From Acidimicrobiaceae bacterium (lineage in GTDB: Bacteria; Actinomycetota; Acidimicrobiia; Acidimicrobiales; RAAP-2): 64,000 nucleotides of DNA. Made by a program: the position numbers and the translations under genes. The stretch lies in contig PKXA01000028.1 of the NCBI GenBank assembly GCA_003133325.1, forward strand, positions 24,213 to 88,212, given 5' to 3'. This document shows, piece by piece, positions 9,243 through 17,544 of this stretch (its first letter is position 1; each line of letters opens with the position of its first letter). Under the pieces are notes generated by a model. That model made no database searches. It saw only the letters and a list, made by a program, of their open reading frames with translations, and was not told where the DNA came from.

Positions 9243-12200
9243 ATGATCGTTCTCCACTCGGCGTGGCTCACCCGTGCCAGGCGTCTCGCCGTGTGGGCAG
9301 AGGACGGGAGCCGAACTCGGACGGCCCCGGTTCGGCGAGGGCGTCCACCCCGGCAGCCACGCCCGAAATCCCACCCCTTCGCCCTCGACGCCGACGGCAT
9401 TCGCCTCGCTGCTACCGAGCTCGGAGGGATCGCAGCGGCAGACCTACTGGAGGCGAGTGAGGTGGAACTCAATCTTCGACTGCCCGACGCCGGCGGAGGT
9501 CCGATCGGCTCCCCGTGGCTCGAGGATGAGCCACCTGGCCCAGCCACTGACCCACCGTCCGCATCATCGGTCTCCTCGCATTCATCCCCTTTATGGACCG
9601 CACCGGGGATTGTCCTCGAACCGTCAAACGCGGTGCATCTTCTTTTGGCATTGGTGTCGGCCGCCGGCGGTGCGGGGGACTTCTCAACCGCCGACTCGTC
9701 GGGTATCACCCTCGCGAGCGATCTCCGATTCGCCGCACGTGCGGCGGAGATGATTCTGGAGCTGACTGCCCGCGGCCGAATGCTCCCCACTCTCGAGCTC
9801 TCTGCCGACGGTTGGCGAGCCGGTTGGCGCCCGCTGATCGACGGGCACGACCGTGGTCGGATCGAGGCGCTGTTGTGGGCCCTTCCACCATCGTTCGTGG
9901 CTGCGGGCACATCCGATGTGGGTCAGGACTGCACGGGCGTCGGCCCCGATCCGGAAGCACCTGACGAGGCGCTTCGCTCCTTCATGTGGAGTGTCACTGA
10001 CGCGCTGGCCCGGCAGTTCGTGGCGGATCGCCCGCCGGCCGTCCGACGACGCCGTCCAACGGCACCGAGCGCTGTCGAATCGTGGCTGGCTTCGCTCGTC
10101 ACACCCGATGGAATCGTCGAGGCCGATAACGAAGAGCTCAGTTCACTGGCCGAGAAGCTCGAGGCTTGGTACGCCACGGAGAACACGGATGCGGAAGCGG
10201 TACGGACCTATTTCCGGATCGTCCCTCCTGGGGGCGACACCGAAGACCGCACCGTCGAGGGAGACGGTGTTCCCCGGCGACCCGGTCGGCGCCATTCGGC
10301 CGACCAGCCCGATTCCCTCGACGAATGGCGGATCGAGTTCGCGCTGCAGGCGGTAGACGACCCGAGCCTGCTCGTCACTGCCGCAACTGTATGGGCCGAC
10401 GGTCCCGAGCTCACCGCCTTGGAGCGTCACGTGGCGCACCCCGACGAGCATCTTCTCCGAGGCTTGGGCCGGGCCGCCCGGCTCGTCCCCTCTCTCGGTT
10501 CGGCACTGGCCTCGGCTGCCCCCTGCGAGCAAGTGACCGATGCCGCCGGCATCCTCGCATTCCTCCGCGATGGTGCGCCGATTCTGGAGCAGGCCGGATT
10601 CGGGGTGCTGGCGCCGCCGTGGTGGCGCTCATCGAGGGCACGGCTGAGTCTTCGGCTCAAGGCTCGGACCAGCCCGAAAGGTGGGGCATCGATCAGCGGC
10701 ATCGGGCTCGACGGACTCTGTGACATCCGATGGGAGGCGGCGCTCGGCGACGACATGATCGGGCTCGCCGAGCTACGCGGGCTGGCGCGTCTGAAGCAGC
10801 CTCTCGTTCGGGTCCGCGGGCAGTGGGTGGAGCTGCGCCAAGAGGATCTCGCGGCGGCCATCGCCGCGGTGGGCAAGAAGGGTGCCAACGCCGATCACAT
10901 GTCGGCCGGCGAGGTCCTACGCACGGCGATCGGACTCGAGCAGAGCACTGTTGGTCTGCCCATTGCCGAAGTGGAGGCCGATGGTTGGCTGGGGAACCTC
11001 CTCGCCGGCGCCGAGGACAGCCGGCTGCAGGCCCTTGCGACCCCTGACGGTTTCGCCGGGGAACTGCGCCCCTACCAGGAGCGCGGGCTCGGGTGGCTCG
11101 CGTTCCTCGGCAACCTCGGTCTCGGCGCCTGCCTCGCCGACGACATGGGCCTCGGCAAGACGGCACAGCTTCTCGCCCTGCTTGTCGACGAGCGGGCCCG
11201 ACTCACCACGGGGCCTGCGCGCCGGGGACAGCGCGCCACCAACCAGGCGGACACGAAGGCGATGACCCCAAGCCTTGGTCCGACGCTCGTTCTCTGCCCG
11301 ATGTCACTGGTCGGCAACTGGCAACGCGAAGCAAGCCGTTTCGCTCCGAAGCTGTCGGTCTATATTCATCATGGACCTGATCGGCTTGACGGCAAGGCCT
11401 TCGCCCGCCATGCCGGTAAGGCGGATTTGGTGTTGTCGACCTATGGCCTCGCCGCCCGTGACCAACAGCTCCTGGCGACGGTGCCGTGGAGGCGGATGGT
11501 CCTCGACGAGGCACAGCAGATAAAGAACAGTGCGGCCCGTACCACCCAGAGTGTCCGGGCGATCCCGGCCGAGCGGCGGATCGCCATGACCGGCACCCCG
11601 GTGGAGAACAGCCTGACCGAGCTCTGGTCGATCATGCAGTTCCTCAACCCGGGCCTGCTCGGCTCAGAGAAGGGTTTCCGCGAGCGCTTCGTCAAACCCA
11701 TCGAGCGCGATGGCGACGATGAGGCCGCAGCCCGCCTCCGTCGTATCACCGGTCCCTTTGTACTGCGCCGACTGAAGACCGACCGGTCGATCATCGCCGA
11801 CCTGCCCGAAAAGCTCGAGATGAAGGAGTTCTGCAACCTGACCCGCGAGCAGGCCACCCTCTACCAGGCCGTCGTCGATGACATGCTGGCCAGAATCGAC
11901 GAGTCCGACGGCATCGAACGTCGTGGTCTTGTCCTCGCCACCATGATGAAGCTCAAGCAGGTGTGCAACCATCCGGCGCACTTTTTGGCCGACGGCTCGT
12001 CGCTTGCCGGGCGGTCGGGCAAGCTGATGCGGCTGGTCGAGGTACTCGAAGAAGCGGTGGCAGAGGGCGACCGTGCCCTGGTGTTCACTCAGTTCACGGA
12101 GATGGGGAGCATGCTCCAACGCCACCTTCGCCGCCGACTCGGCTGCGACGTGTTGTGGCTCCACGGCGGGGTCTCGAAGAAGAACCGCGACAGTATGGTC

Positions 12201-12557
12201 GAGCAGTTTCAGGGTGACGATGGCCCACCGGTGTTTCTGCTGTCCCTGAAAGCCGGTGGTACAGGTCTGAACCTGACGGCGGCGACCCACGTGGTGCACT
12301 TCGACAGGTGGTGGAACCCTGCGGTGGAGAACCAGGCGACCGATCGGGCCTTCCGAATCGGCCAACATCGCAACGTTCAGGTTCGAAAATTCGTGTGTGG
12401 TGGGACCCTCGAGGAACGGATCGATGCCATGATCGAGAGGAAGGGCGCTCTGGCGGAACGGATCGTCGGCGCCGGTGAGGGCTGGATCACCGAAATGTCC
12501 ACCGAGCAGCTCCGTGAGGTTGTCGCCCTGTCGGCCGACGCCGTGGGAGATGACTGA
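9243..12557 (+). CDS. SNF2-family DNA-dependent ATPase/helicase
   Basis: 1104-residue SNF2/RapA-class superfamily 2 ATPase. The N-terminal ~600 residues match the actinobacterial SNF2-associated region (start MIVLHSAWL, 'LAVWAEDG'). Core motifs: Walker A ADDMGLGKT (~632-640), DEAQ box VLDEAQQIKN (~754), 'IAMTGTPVENSLTELWSI' motif III, and C-terminal 'DRAFRIGQ' motif VI (~1032). The start at 9243 is preferred because this family begins with MIVLH-like sequence; the track ATG at 9111 adds an unrelated tail, and 9225 is an alternative. The stop overlaps the next ATG by one base (TGATG), so it is co-translated with the SWIM protein. These pairs are thought to remodel or translocate on DNA; the exact role is unknown. 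Confidence 0.93.
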   Translation: MIVLHSAWLTRARRLAVWAEDGSRTRTAPVRRGRPPRQPRPKSHPFALDADGIRLAATELGGIAAADLLEASEVELNLRLPDAGGGPIGSPWLEDEPPGPATDPPSASSVSSHSSPLWTAPGIVLEPSNAVHLLLALVSAAGGAGDFSTADSSGITLASDLRFAARAAEMILELTARGRMLPTLELSADGWRAGWRPLIDGHDRGRIEALLWALPPSFVAAGTSDVGQDCTGVGPDPEAPDEALRSFMWSVTDALARQFVADRPPAVRRRRPTAPSAVESWLASLVTPDGIVEADNEELSSLAEKLEAWYATENTDAEAVRTYFRIVPPGGDTEDRTVEGDGVPRRPGRRHSADQPDSLDEWRIEFALQAVDDPSLLVTAATVWADGPELTALERHVAHPDEHLLRGLGRAARLVPSLGSALASAAPCEQVTDAAGILAFLRDGAPILEQAGFGVLAPPWWRSSRARLSLRLKARTSPKGGASISGIGLDGLCDIRWEAALGDDMIGLAELRGLARLKQPLVRVRGQWVELRQEDLAAAIAAVGKKGANADHMSAGEVLRTAIGLEQSTVGLPIAEVEADGWLGNLLAGAEDSRLQALATPDGFAGELRPYQERGLGWLAFLGNLGLGACLADDMGLGKTAQLLALLVDERARLTTGPARRGQRATNQADTKAMTPSLGPTLVLCPMSLVGNWQREASRFAPKLSVYIHHGPDRLDGKAFARHAGKADLVLSTYGLAARDQQLLATVPWRRMVLDEAQQIKNSAARTTQSVRAIPAERRIAMTGTPVENSLTELWSIMQFLNPGLLGSEKGFRERFVKPIERDGDDEAAARLRRITGPFVLRRLKTDRSIIADLPEKLEMKEFCNLTREQATLYQAVVDDMLARIDESDGIERRGLVLATMMKLKQVCNHPAHFLADGSSLAGRSGKLMRLVEVLEEAVAEGDRALVFTQFTEMGSMLQRHLRRRLGCDVLWLHGGVSKKNRDSMVEQFQGDDGPPVFLLSLKAGGTGLNLTAATHVVHFDRWWNPAVENQATDRAFRIGQHRNVQVRKFVCGGTLEERIDAMIERKGALAERIVGAGEGWITEMSTEQLREVVALSADAVGDD

Positions 12558-13507
12558 TGCCGCCTCGCCGTCCACCAGGCCGATCCGGACGAGATATCGA
12601 CGGATGGTGGCCACCTCCCTCTACGCCGATCGCGGTCGAGGGAGGGCTGCAGGCACGCAGCCAGCGCGGGAGGATCGGTGACACCTGGTGGTCGCAACGC
12701 TTCATCGCCGTGCTCGAGTCGTTTGGCATCGGGAGCCGCCTCCAGCGCGGGAAGCGGTACGCGCGCGCCGGCCAGGTGCTCGGTATGGAGATCTCTCCAG
12801 GTCGGATCACCGCGTCGGTACAAGGTTCGCGGGCCAAGCCGTACCGGGTCTTCATCGAGACCAACGCCCTCACCACGGCCGAGTGGGATGCGGTTGAGGC
12901 CGTCATGGCGTCGAGCGCGATCTTTGTGGCCATGCTCCTGGCTGACGAGATGCCCGAGGAGATCGAGGAGGCATGCGCCAGCTCGTCGGTTTCGCTGTTC
13001 CCCGCGTCGGCAAACGAGCTCGATTCGGCATGCTCGTGCCCGGACTGGGAGAACCCGTGCAAGCACATTGCGGCGGTCTTCTTTTTGTTGGCGGAAGCCT
13101 TCGATCGCGATCCATTTCTCATTTTTGCCTGGCGCGGCCGAGGCAAAGAAGAACTCCTCGCTGGCTTGAGGGCACGCCGGCGTAGCTCGGACTCGAGCGA
13201 CGGACCCGATCCGGACGCGATGACCGAGGTTCCTGACGCCGGGCGGTTCGGGTGGCCCGTAGCTGATCCCGGGCGCATCGACGCCCAGCAGCAGGCTGAC
13301 CCGATGTTTCTGTGGGGAGGTGATCTGGATTTGGGAGCCATCGAGATTCGGCCACGCCTGGCCGTCGCTCCCGATCTGGTCCTTCGTCAGCTTGACCCTT
13401 CGCCGCTCATCGGAGACGCAGTGCGGATCACCGAGGAACTCCGTTCGCTCTACGAGGCAATCACGAGCGGTGCCGCCGCCCTGGCCCTCGGCGACACATC
13501 GTTGTAA
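12557..13507 (+). CDS. SWIM zinc-finger protein, partner of SNF2 ATPase
   Basis: 316-residue protein with a SWIM domain, CSCPDWENPCKHIAAV (~residues 155-170; CxC...CxH zinc ligands), in the middle and an N-terminal segment (GGLQARSQRGRIGDTWWSQRFI) typical of SNF2-adjacent SWIM proteins. SWIM domains bind DNA or protein. The ATG overlaps the helicase stop by one base, so the two are translationally coupled, and the same gene order recurs in actinobacteria. It ends 13 bp before the convergent methyltransferase gene. The second half has no recognised domain. Confidence 0.88.
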   Translation: MPPRRPPGRSGRDIDGWWPPPSTPIAVEGGLQARSQRGRIGDTWWSQRFIAVLESFGIGSRLQRGKRYARAGQVLGMEISPGRITASVQGSRAKPYRVFIETNALTTAEWDAVEAVMASSAIFVAMLLADEMPEEIEEACASSSVSLFPASANELDSACSCPDWENPCKHIAAVFFLLAEAFDRDPFLIFAWRGRGKEELLAGLRARRRSSDSSDGPDPDAMTEVPDAGRFGWPVADPGRIDAQQQADPMFLWGGDLDLGAIEIRPRLAVAPDLVLRQLDPSPLIGDAVRITEELRSLYEAITSGAAALALGDTSL

Positions 13508-13520
13508 CCACGGGCCAGTG

Positions 13521-14138
13521 CTACTCGGGATTGACCGCGGCCCCCCGGGTGAACCAACTCCAGGGTTTCGGGCCGATGCCGTACTGCTGTGCCACGTCCT
13601 CGATGACGAAGCCGGCGCGTTCCACCAGGGAGACGGGGTTCCGGGTGAGGTGGCAGCCATCGGCCAGCCGACGCTGCAGTGGCTCGAACCGGCGCTGCCA
13701 TGCCGCCACACCGGGATCGGGGGCAAGGCCATGTTCGAGGAAGTGGAACTGGCCCCCGGGGCGAAGCACGCGCCGCACCTCTGCAAGCGCGGCGCCGGGA
13801 TCGGGAATCGTGCACAGAGCGAAGGTGCACAAGGCGTTGTCACAGCTGTCATCGGGGAGGGGAATCGACTGGCCGTCGAGCCCGACGCGCTCGATCGCGA
13901 CTGCTGACCGACTGATGCGCTTTCCCGCAATCCGGAAGGCTATGGCGGAGGGCTCGACGGCCAAGACTCGTTCGATGGACGATGGGTAGTAGTCGATATT
14001 GAGGCCCGAACCGAATCCGATCTCGAGGACCCGTCCCGACAACCCTGCGGTCACCTCGACACGCCACCGACGCAGTCCGGCTGTACCGCACGCCCGATCC
14101 ACCAGCCTGGGGAGGATCCGTTCTCGGTAGAAGCCCAC
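13521..14138 (-). CDS. Class I SAM-dependent methyltransferase
   Basis: 205-residue cytoplasmic methyltransferase. SAM-binding motif I VLEIGFGSGLN (~36-46), acidic motif II region AVEPS, post-motif 'LPDDSCDNALCTFALCTIPD' and motif III 'LRPGGQFHFLEHG' are all visible, giving a UbiE/COQ5-like or phospholipid-methyltransferase-like fold. 'FLEHG' and 'FEPLQRRLADGCHLTR' resemble actinobacterial and METTL7-like members that methylate small thiols or lipids. It lies downstream of the SQR/DsrC/DsrE genes on the same strand (117-bp gap), so a role in thiol or sulfide methylation is possible but only inferred. Confidence 0.82.
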   Translation of the reverse strand: MGFYRERILPRLVDRACGTAGLRRWRVEVTAGLSGRVLEIGFGSGLNIDYYPSSIERVLAVEPSAIAFRIAGKRISRSAVAIERVGLDGQSIPLPDDSCDNALCTFALCTIPDPGAALAEVRRVLRPGGQFHFLEHGLAPDPGVAAWQRRFEPLQRRLADGCHLTRNPVSLVERAGFVIEDVAQQYGIGPKPWSWFTRGAAVNPE

Positions 14139-14204
14139 GTTGCCAGGATATCGAGGCGGCGTTGCCAGGGAAGGGTCATCCGGGCACGGTTGCGGTCGGC
14201 AGGC

Positions 14205-14240
14205 GATGCGGTTCGGCCGATGCGGTTCGGCCGATGCGGT
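14205..14240. repeat. 14-bp tandem repeat, 2.6 copies
   Basis: GATGCGGTTCGGCC occurs twice in tandem followed by GATGCGGT, in the gap between the methyltransferase start and the DsrE-like stop. Confidence 0.8.
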
Positions 14241-14255
14241 GCGCGTCTTGATGGA

Positions 14256-14723
14256 CTAGGTGAAGATGATCTCGCCTCCGGCGGCCATGGCGTAGAACTC
14301 ACCGACGGTGATGATGTCCATGACCTGTTCGATCAGGTCATCCTTGGCGAGCTCGAACAGATCCGTCGACGCCTTGCACGCGTAGATCCCAGCACCGGTG
14401 TCCGCGATCATTTCGACGAACTCATGGATGGGGGGAATGTCGAGCTTCTCCATCTTCTTCTCGAGGTAGTGGGTCATCACCGAGGACACACCGGGCAGAC
14501 CACCGGCCATCGTGGCCAAATGCAGTCCGGGGTTGCCGACGGTGGCCACTTTGATGTGGTCGATCGTGGAGCGATGCACGACATCGAGGCCGAAGAAGGT
14601 GAAGAACAAGTTGGCCTCGATCCCTTCGGCGCGGGCACCGTTTGCCATGATCAGCGCCGGATAGACACCTTCCAGTGAGCCCTTCGAGACGATGATCGAC
14701 ACCTTTTGGATCGGATCGCTCAT
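14256..14723 (-). CDS. DsrE/DsrF-like (DsrE2) sulfur-carrier-type protein
   Basis: 155-residue DsrE-superfamily protein. 'VSIIVSKGSLEGVYPALIMANGA' at the N-terminus and 'GIYACKASTDLFEL' near residue 110-120 match the DsrE2 pattern, whose conserved Cys (here in ACKAS) carries persulfide sulfur in related proteins. The start at 14723 has an excellent ribosome site (AAAGGAGG). It lies 38 bp after the DsrC-like gene in an SQR-DsrC-DsrE operon, so it probably accepts or passes on sulfane sulfur made by sulfide oxidation in the cytoplasm. No membrane segment is evident, though some DsrE2 proteins associate with membranes. Confidence 0.85.
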   Translation of the reverse strand: MSDPIQKVSIIVSKGSLEGVYPALIMANGARAEGIEANLFFTFFGLDVVHRSTIDHIKVATVGNPGLHLATMAGGLPGVSSVMTHYLEKKMEKLDIPPIHEFVEMIADTGAGIYACKASTDLFELAKDDLIEQVMDIITVGEFYAMAAGGEIIFT

Positions 14724-14761
14724 GATGCATCCTCCTTTGTGGGCAGAGACTCGATGAGCGG

Positions 14762-15079
14762 CTAGATGCAGCCGCGTGGCTTGGGAATACCGGCAATCTT
14801 TGCGGCCATCTTGGCCGGCCCCTTGGGGAACAGCTGATAGAGCTCCTTCACCGACACCCCGGAGGTCTTGCCGAGGACACGAACGGTCGGCCCGGTTCCC
14901 TTCTCGGTGTATTCGGTCCGCATGAACTTGATGACCTGCCAGTGCGGCTCGGTGAGTTCGTCGACACCTTGGGCTCGGGCGATCTCGGGCGCCATGGCTT
15001 CGGTCCACTGGCTGGGGTCTTCGAAGAACCCTTCGTCATTGAGCGTGACGGCCGTTCCGGCGTAGTTGGCAATGGGCAT
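14762..15079 (-). CDS. DsrC/TusE-family sulfur carrier with a single C-terminal cysteine
   Basis: 105-residue DsrC-family protein (start MPIANYAGTAVTLNDEGFF; C-terminal arm AKIAGIPKPRGCI). The penultimate Cys104, which carries sulfur as a persulfide or trisulfide, is present. The second cysteine of true DsrC, expected 11 residues earlier, is Ala93, and there is no other Cys. That is the TusE-like or one-Cys DsrC-like state. A clear AAGGAG precedes the ATG. It lies between the SQR and DsrE2 genes on one strand, suggesting sulfur relay from SQR-generated persulfide rather than tRNA thiolation, but this is inference. No dsrAB or sHdr genes are in the window. Confidence 0.9.
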   Translation of the reverse strand: MPIANYAGTAVTLNDEGFFEDPSQWTEAMAPEIARAQGVDELTEPHWQVIKFMRTEYTEKGTGPTVRVLGKTSGVSVKELYQLFPKGPAKMAAKIAGIPKPRGCI

Positions 15080-15121
15080 GGGCGGCTCCTTATCCGTCGG
15101 TCGATCGGGTGGTGCGCAGTC

Positions 15122-16369
15122 TCATCGAGCGGCCTCGATGTCCTTGCCCCGGACGGGCATTGCCGAGCCAACACCGGGGAGGTCACGGCCCGGAAGCAGG
15201 CTGTGCCAGTACAGCGGCTGGAACATCAGCTTTCCCAGGTGGTTGAGCCGGGACTCCTTCAGGAGGGGCAGGCCCACCGAGGTGGGGAAGTGCCCGGGGA
15301 GCGGCTCGGTGTCGTAGTTGAAGTCGATCAGCAATGCTTTGCCGAACCCGGTCTCGATGAAGCAGTTGGTGTGCCCGTCGAAACTGCCGTCGAGGGGCTC
15401 GTTGGTCAGGAAGCGCCGGATGTTCTCGACCAGGACCTCCCCTTCGAAGTGAGTGACCGATCCTGCCTTGGAGGTGGGGATGCCGGCGGCGTCGCCGATG
15501 GCGAAGATGTTGGGTTTGGCGGCGGACTGCAGCGTGTGCTCGTCGACCAGCACGAAGCCCAGTTCGTCCCCGAGGCCCGGAGATCTCCCCACGTAGCTCG
15601 CCCCGCCGTGCAGAGGCACGACCACAGCCAGGTCGAAACCGACCTCGCGCTGGTCGTAGGACACCAGGCGCCCGCCGGGCCCGTCGACCTCGCCGGTGTT
15701 GAACTCGGTCACGAGTGCCACGCCCTTCTCCTCGAGCAGCCCGGCCAGCCTCTGGGACGCCACCGGCTTGGTGAAGGCGCCGTCAAGCGGGGTCACGTAG
15801 GTCAGTTCGACATGCTCACGGATACCGACCTGTTGGAAGAACCAGTCGGCCAGAAAACAGAATTCAAGAGGGGCAACCGGGCACTTGATGGGCATATCGA
15901 CCACGTTGACCACCACCCGCCCACCATCGAACGCCTCAAGGGCGTTATGCAGGCCAGCAGCTCCAGCGACGTCATAGAACGTGAAGACCTTCTCCATCCA
16001 CCCTGGCCCGGTGAGACCCTCGGTCTCCTCCTCGACCAGGATGGAGCCGGTGGCAATGACCAACACGTCGTAGTCGAGCACCGTCCCGTCCTCGAGGTGC
16101 ACGCAGTCCCCACCCACGTCTACGCGGTCGACCGGAACCTGGCGGAACTCGATATCGTTGTGTAGTTGGTGACGTCGGGAGCGGACGATCTCCTCCGGGT
16201 GCGCCAATCCGAACGGAACGAAGAGCAGCCCCGGTTGGTACACGTGGTCGTCGTTCTGATCGACCACCACAATCTCGGCTTCTTCTTTTGGGTAAACGCG
16301 CCGCAGGCGGTTTGCGCTGAGGGTGCCCCCAGTGCCACCGCCAAGGATCACGATTCGCTTGGTCACCAT
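15122..16369 (-). CDS. Sulfide:quinone oxidoreductase-like FAD flavoprotein (first SQR)
   Basis: 415-residue FAD/NAD(P)-fold flavoprotein of the SQR/FccB/NDH-2 superfamily. The first dinucleotide motif is GGGTGG (~9-14), the second FAD motif is 'NIFAIGDAAGIPTSKAG' (~290-305), and a cysteine in 'MPIKCPVAPLEFCFLADW' (~160-176) sits where SQRs have a redox-active Cys. The C-terminus is amphipathic (LNHLGKLMFQPLYWHSLLPG), as in membrane-surface SQRs. It would oxidise sulfide and reduce quinone on the membrane face. It is first in the operon with DsrC and DsrE2. Sequence style is quite different from the second SQR at 22836, so they are not recent duplicates. Confidence 0.85.
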   Translation of the reverse strand: MVTKRIVILGGGTGGTLSANRLRRVYPKEEAEIVVVDQNDDHVYQPGLLFVPFGLAHPEEIVRSRRHQLHNDIEFRQVPVDRVDVGGDCVHLEDGTVLDYDVLVIATGSILVEEETEGLTGPGWMEKVFTFYDVAGAAGLHNALEAFDGGRVVVNVVDMPIKCPVAPLEFCFLADWFFQQVGIREHVELTYVTPLDGAFTKPVASQRLAGLLEEKGVALVTEFNTGEVDGPGGRLVSYDQREVGFDLAVVVPLHGGASYVGRSPGLGDELGFVLVDEHTLQSAAKPNIFAIGDAAGIPTSKAGSVTHFEGEVLVENIRRFLTNEPLDGSFDGHTNCFIETGFGKALLIDFNYDTEPLPGHFPTSVGLPLLKESRLNHLGKLMFQPLYWHSLLPGRDLPGVGSAMPVRGKDIEAAR

Positions 16370-16594
16370 CCCATCGTGGGATAGCGCTACACCGAGGGGT
16401 AGGGTCCTTCGTCACCTCTTTGGCTCGGCGGACGGTGGGTCGCCTCAAGGGCAGGCGCCCGTCGGGCTGTCACCCACCTGGTAGGCATGGTCACTCAGGC
16501 TCGAGGGGTACTTAGTGCACCGCCGCCAATTCTCCTCGGGCGAAGCCACGCGGCACATGGGAATAGGACCGCAGCTGAACTGTTATATCTCAAG

Positions 16595-16610
16595 TACCCC
16601 CCTGGGTATA
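16595..16610. promoter_or_regulatory. CsoR/CstR-type operator upstream of DUF2892 gene
   Basis: TACCCCCCTGGGTATA has the G/C-tract pseudo-palindrome flanked by TA that CsoR/CstR-family repressors bind. The same 16 bases recur at 21503-21518. It lies 24 bp before the DUF2892 start and overlaps a TATATG sequence that could be the -10 box, which fits repression. A matching repressor gene is encoded at 22048. Confidence 0.7.
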
Positions 16611-16633
16611 TGAGAAGGGCAAAGGAGACTGAC

Positions 16634-16849
16634 GTGACCGTGGTGGACTTCATGAGAGGCAGCACCGGCCGGGCGGCCCGGACTGTCGTCGGACTGGCCA
16701 TGATTGCCATCGGATTGGTCATGGGCGGGGGGTGGTTGGCAGTGTCGATCGTCGGCCTTGTGCCACTGGCGGCCAGCGCCCTCGGGTTGTGTCTCCTCGC
16801 GCCGCTGTTTAACCTGCCGCTGCGTGGAACCGGCTCGCCGGGTACTTGA
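16634..16849 (+). CDS. DUF2892-type small inner-membrane protein
   Basis: 71-residue protein with two predicted transmembrane helices (TVVGLAMIAIGLVMGGGWLAVSIVGLVPLAASALGLCLLAPLF), the pattern of DUF2892/YgaP-tail proteins, which frequently accompany rhodanese and sulfide-oxidation genes. The GTG at 16634 is chosen because AAAGGAG lies nine bases upstream; the track start at 16487 precedes the operator and is unlikely. The one Cys sits in the second helix, where family members have 'xGxCPLYxP'-like endings. It is expected to be induced when the repressor leaves the operator just upstream. The downstream methyltransferase starts three bases after its stop. Confidence 0.75.
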   Translation: MTVVDFMRGSTGRAARTVVGLAMIAIGLVMGGGWLAVSIVGLVPLAASALGLCLLAPLFNLPLRGTGSPGT

Positions 16850-16852
16850 TCG

Positions 16853-17458
16853 GTGGATCGACACCAGTGGGATGAGCGCTACGGCGGAGCCGAGTTGGTG
16901 TGGACGAGTACGCCCAACCAGTTCCTCGTCTCTGAGGTCGTCGGCCTCCCACCGGGTCGGGCGGTGGACCTTGCCCGTGGTGAGGGCCGCAACGCGGTGT
17001 GGCTCGCCGAGCAGGGTTGGCAGGTGACGGGAGTGGACTTCTCGCCGGTAGGGCTGGCCAAAGGCCGGCGGCTCGCCGAACTGCGGAACGTCGAGGTTGC
17101 CTGGGCCGAGTCCGCGGTGGACGAGTGGACACCCCCGCCAGAGGGCTTCGATCTGGTCGCCGTCTTCTATCTACAGTTGCCACAACCGGAACGCTCGGCG
17201 GCGCTTGAGGTGGCTGCCTCGGCCCTGGCGCCCGGAGGCACGCTGCTGGTCGTGGCCCACGATCACGACAATCTGACCAGGGGCTTCGGTGGTCCGCCCA
17301 ATGCCGACGTTCTCTACCGCGTCACCGACGTCACCGACGTCGCTGTTGCGGCCGGCTTGACCGTGCAGCGAGCCGACCAGGTGATCCGGGTTGTGGACAC
17401 CGATGCGGGGCCCAAGGAGGCAATCGACACCCTGGTCAGGGCGAAGCGGCCAGCGTGA
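16853..17458 (+). CDS. Class I SAM-dependent methyltransferase (TehB/TPMT-like)
   Basis: 201-residue methyltransferase. 'WDERYGGAELVWTSTPNQFL' at the N-terminus, motif I 'AVDLARGEGRNAVWLAEQGW' (normally D.GCGEGRNA) and 'VTGVDFSP' are characteristic of the TehB/thiopurine-methyltransferase-like group acting on chalcogen or thiol compounds. It starts with GTG three bases after the DUF2892 stop, so it should share the operator-controlled transcript. Methylation of sulfide, selenium/tellurium oxyanion products or thiols is therefore a reasonable but untested guess. Motif I has Ala-Arg in place of the usual Gly-Cys. Confidence 0.82.
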   Translation: MDRHQWDERYGGAELVWTSTPNQFLVSEVVGLPPGRAVDLARGEGRNAVWLAEQGWQVTGVDFSPVGLAKGRRLAELRNVEVAWAESAVDEWTPPPEGFDLVAVFYLQLPQPERSAALEVAASALAPGGTLLVVAHDHDNLTRGFGGPPNADVLYRVTDVTDVAVAAGLTVQRADQVIRVVDTDAGPKEAIDTLVRAKRPA

Positions 17459-17544
17459 AGTGATGCAACCACCAGCGGGCCGGTCAAAGAGAGCTGAGAC
17501 CTGCAGTGTCTCGTTCCACAAGGGGCAGTCGCGGAGGACCCAGC

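Noticed and set aside
12377-13930. 517-codon minus-strand ORF across helicase end, SWIM gene and methyltransferase
   Set aside because: It covers three genes with recognisable motifs in other frames and has shadow-type composition.
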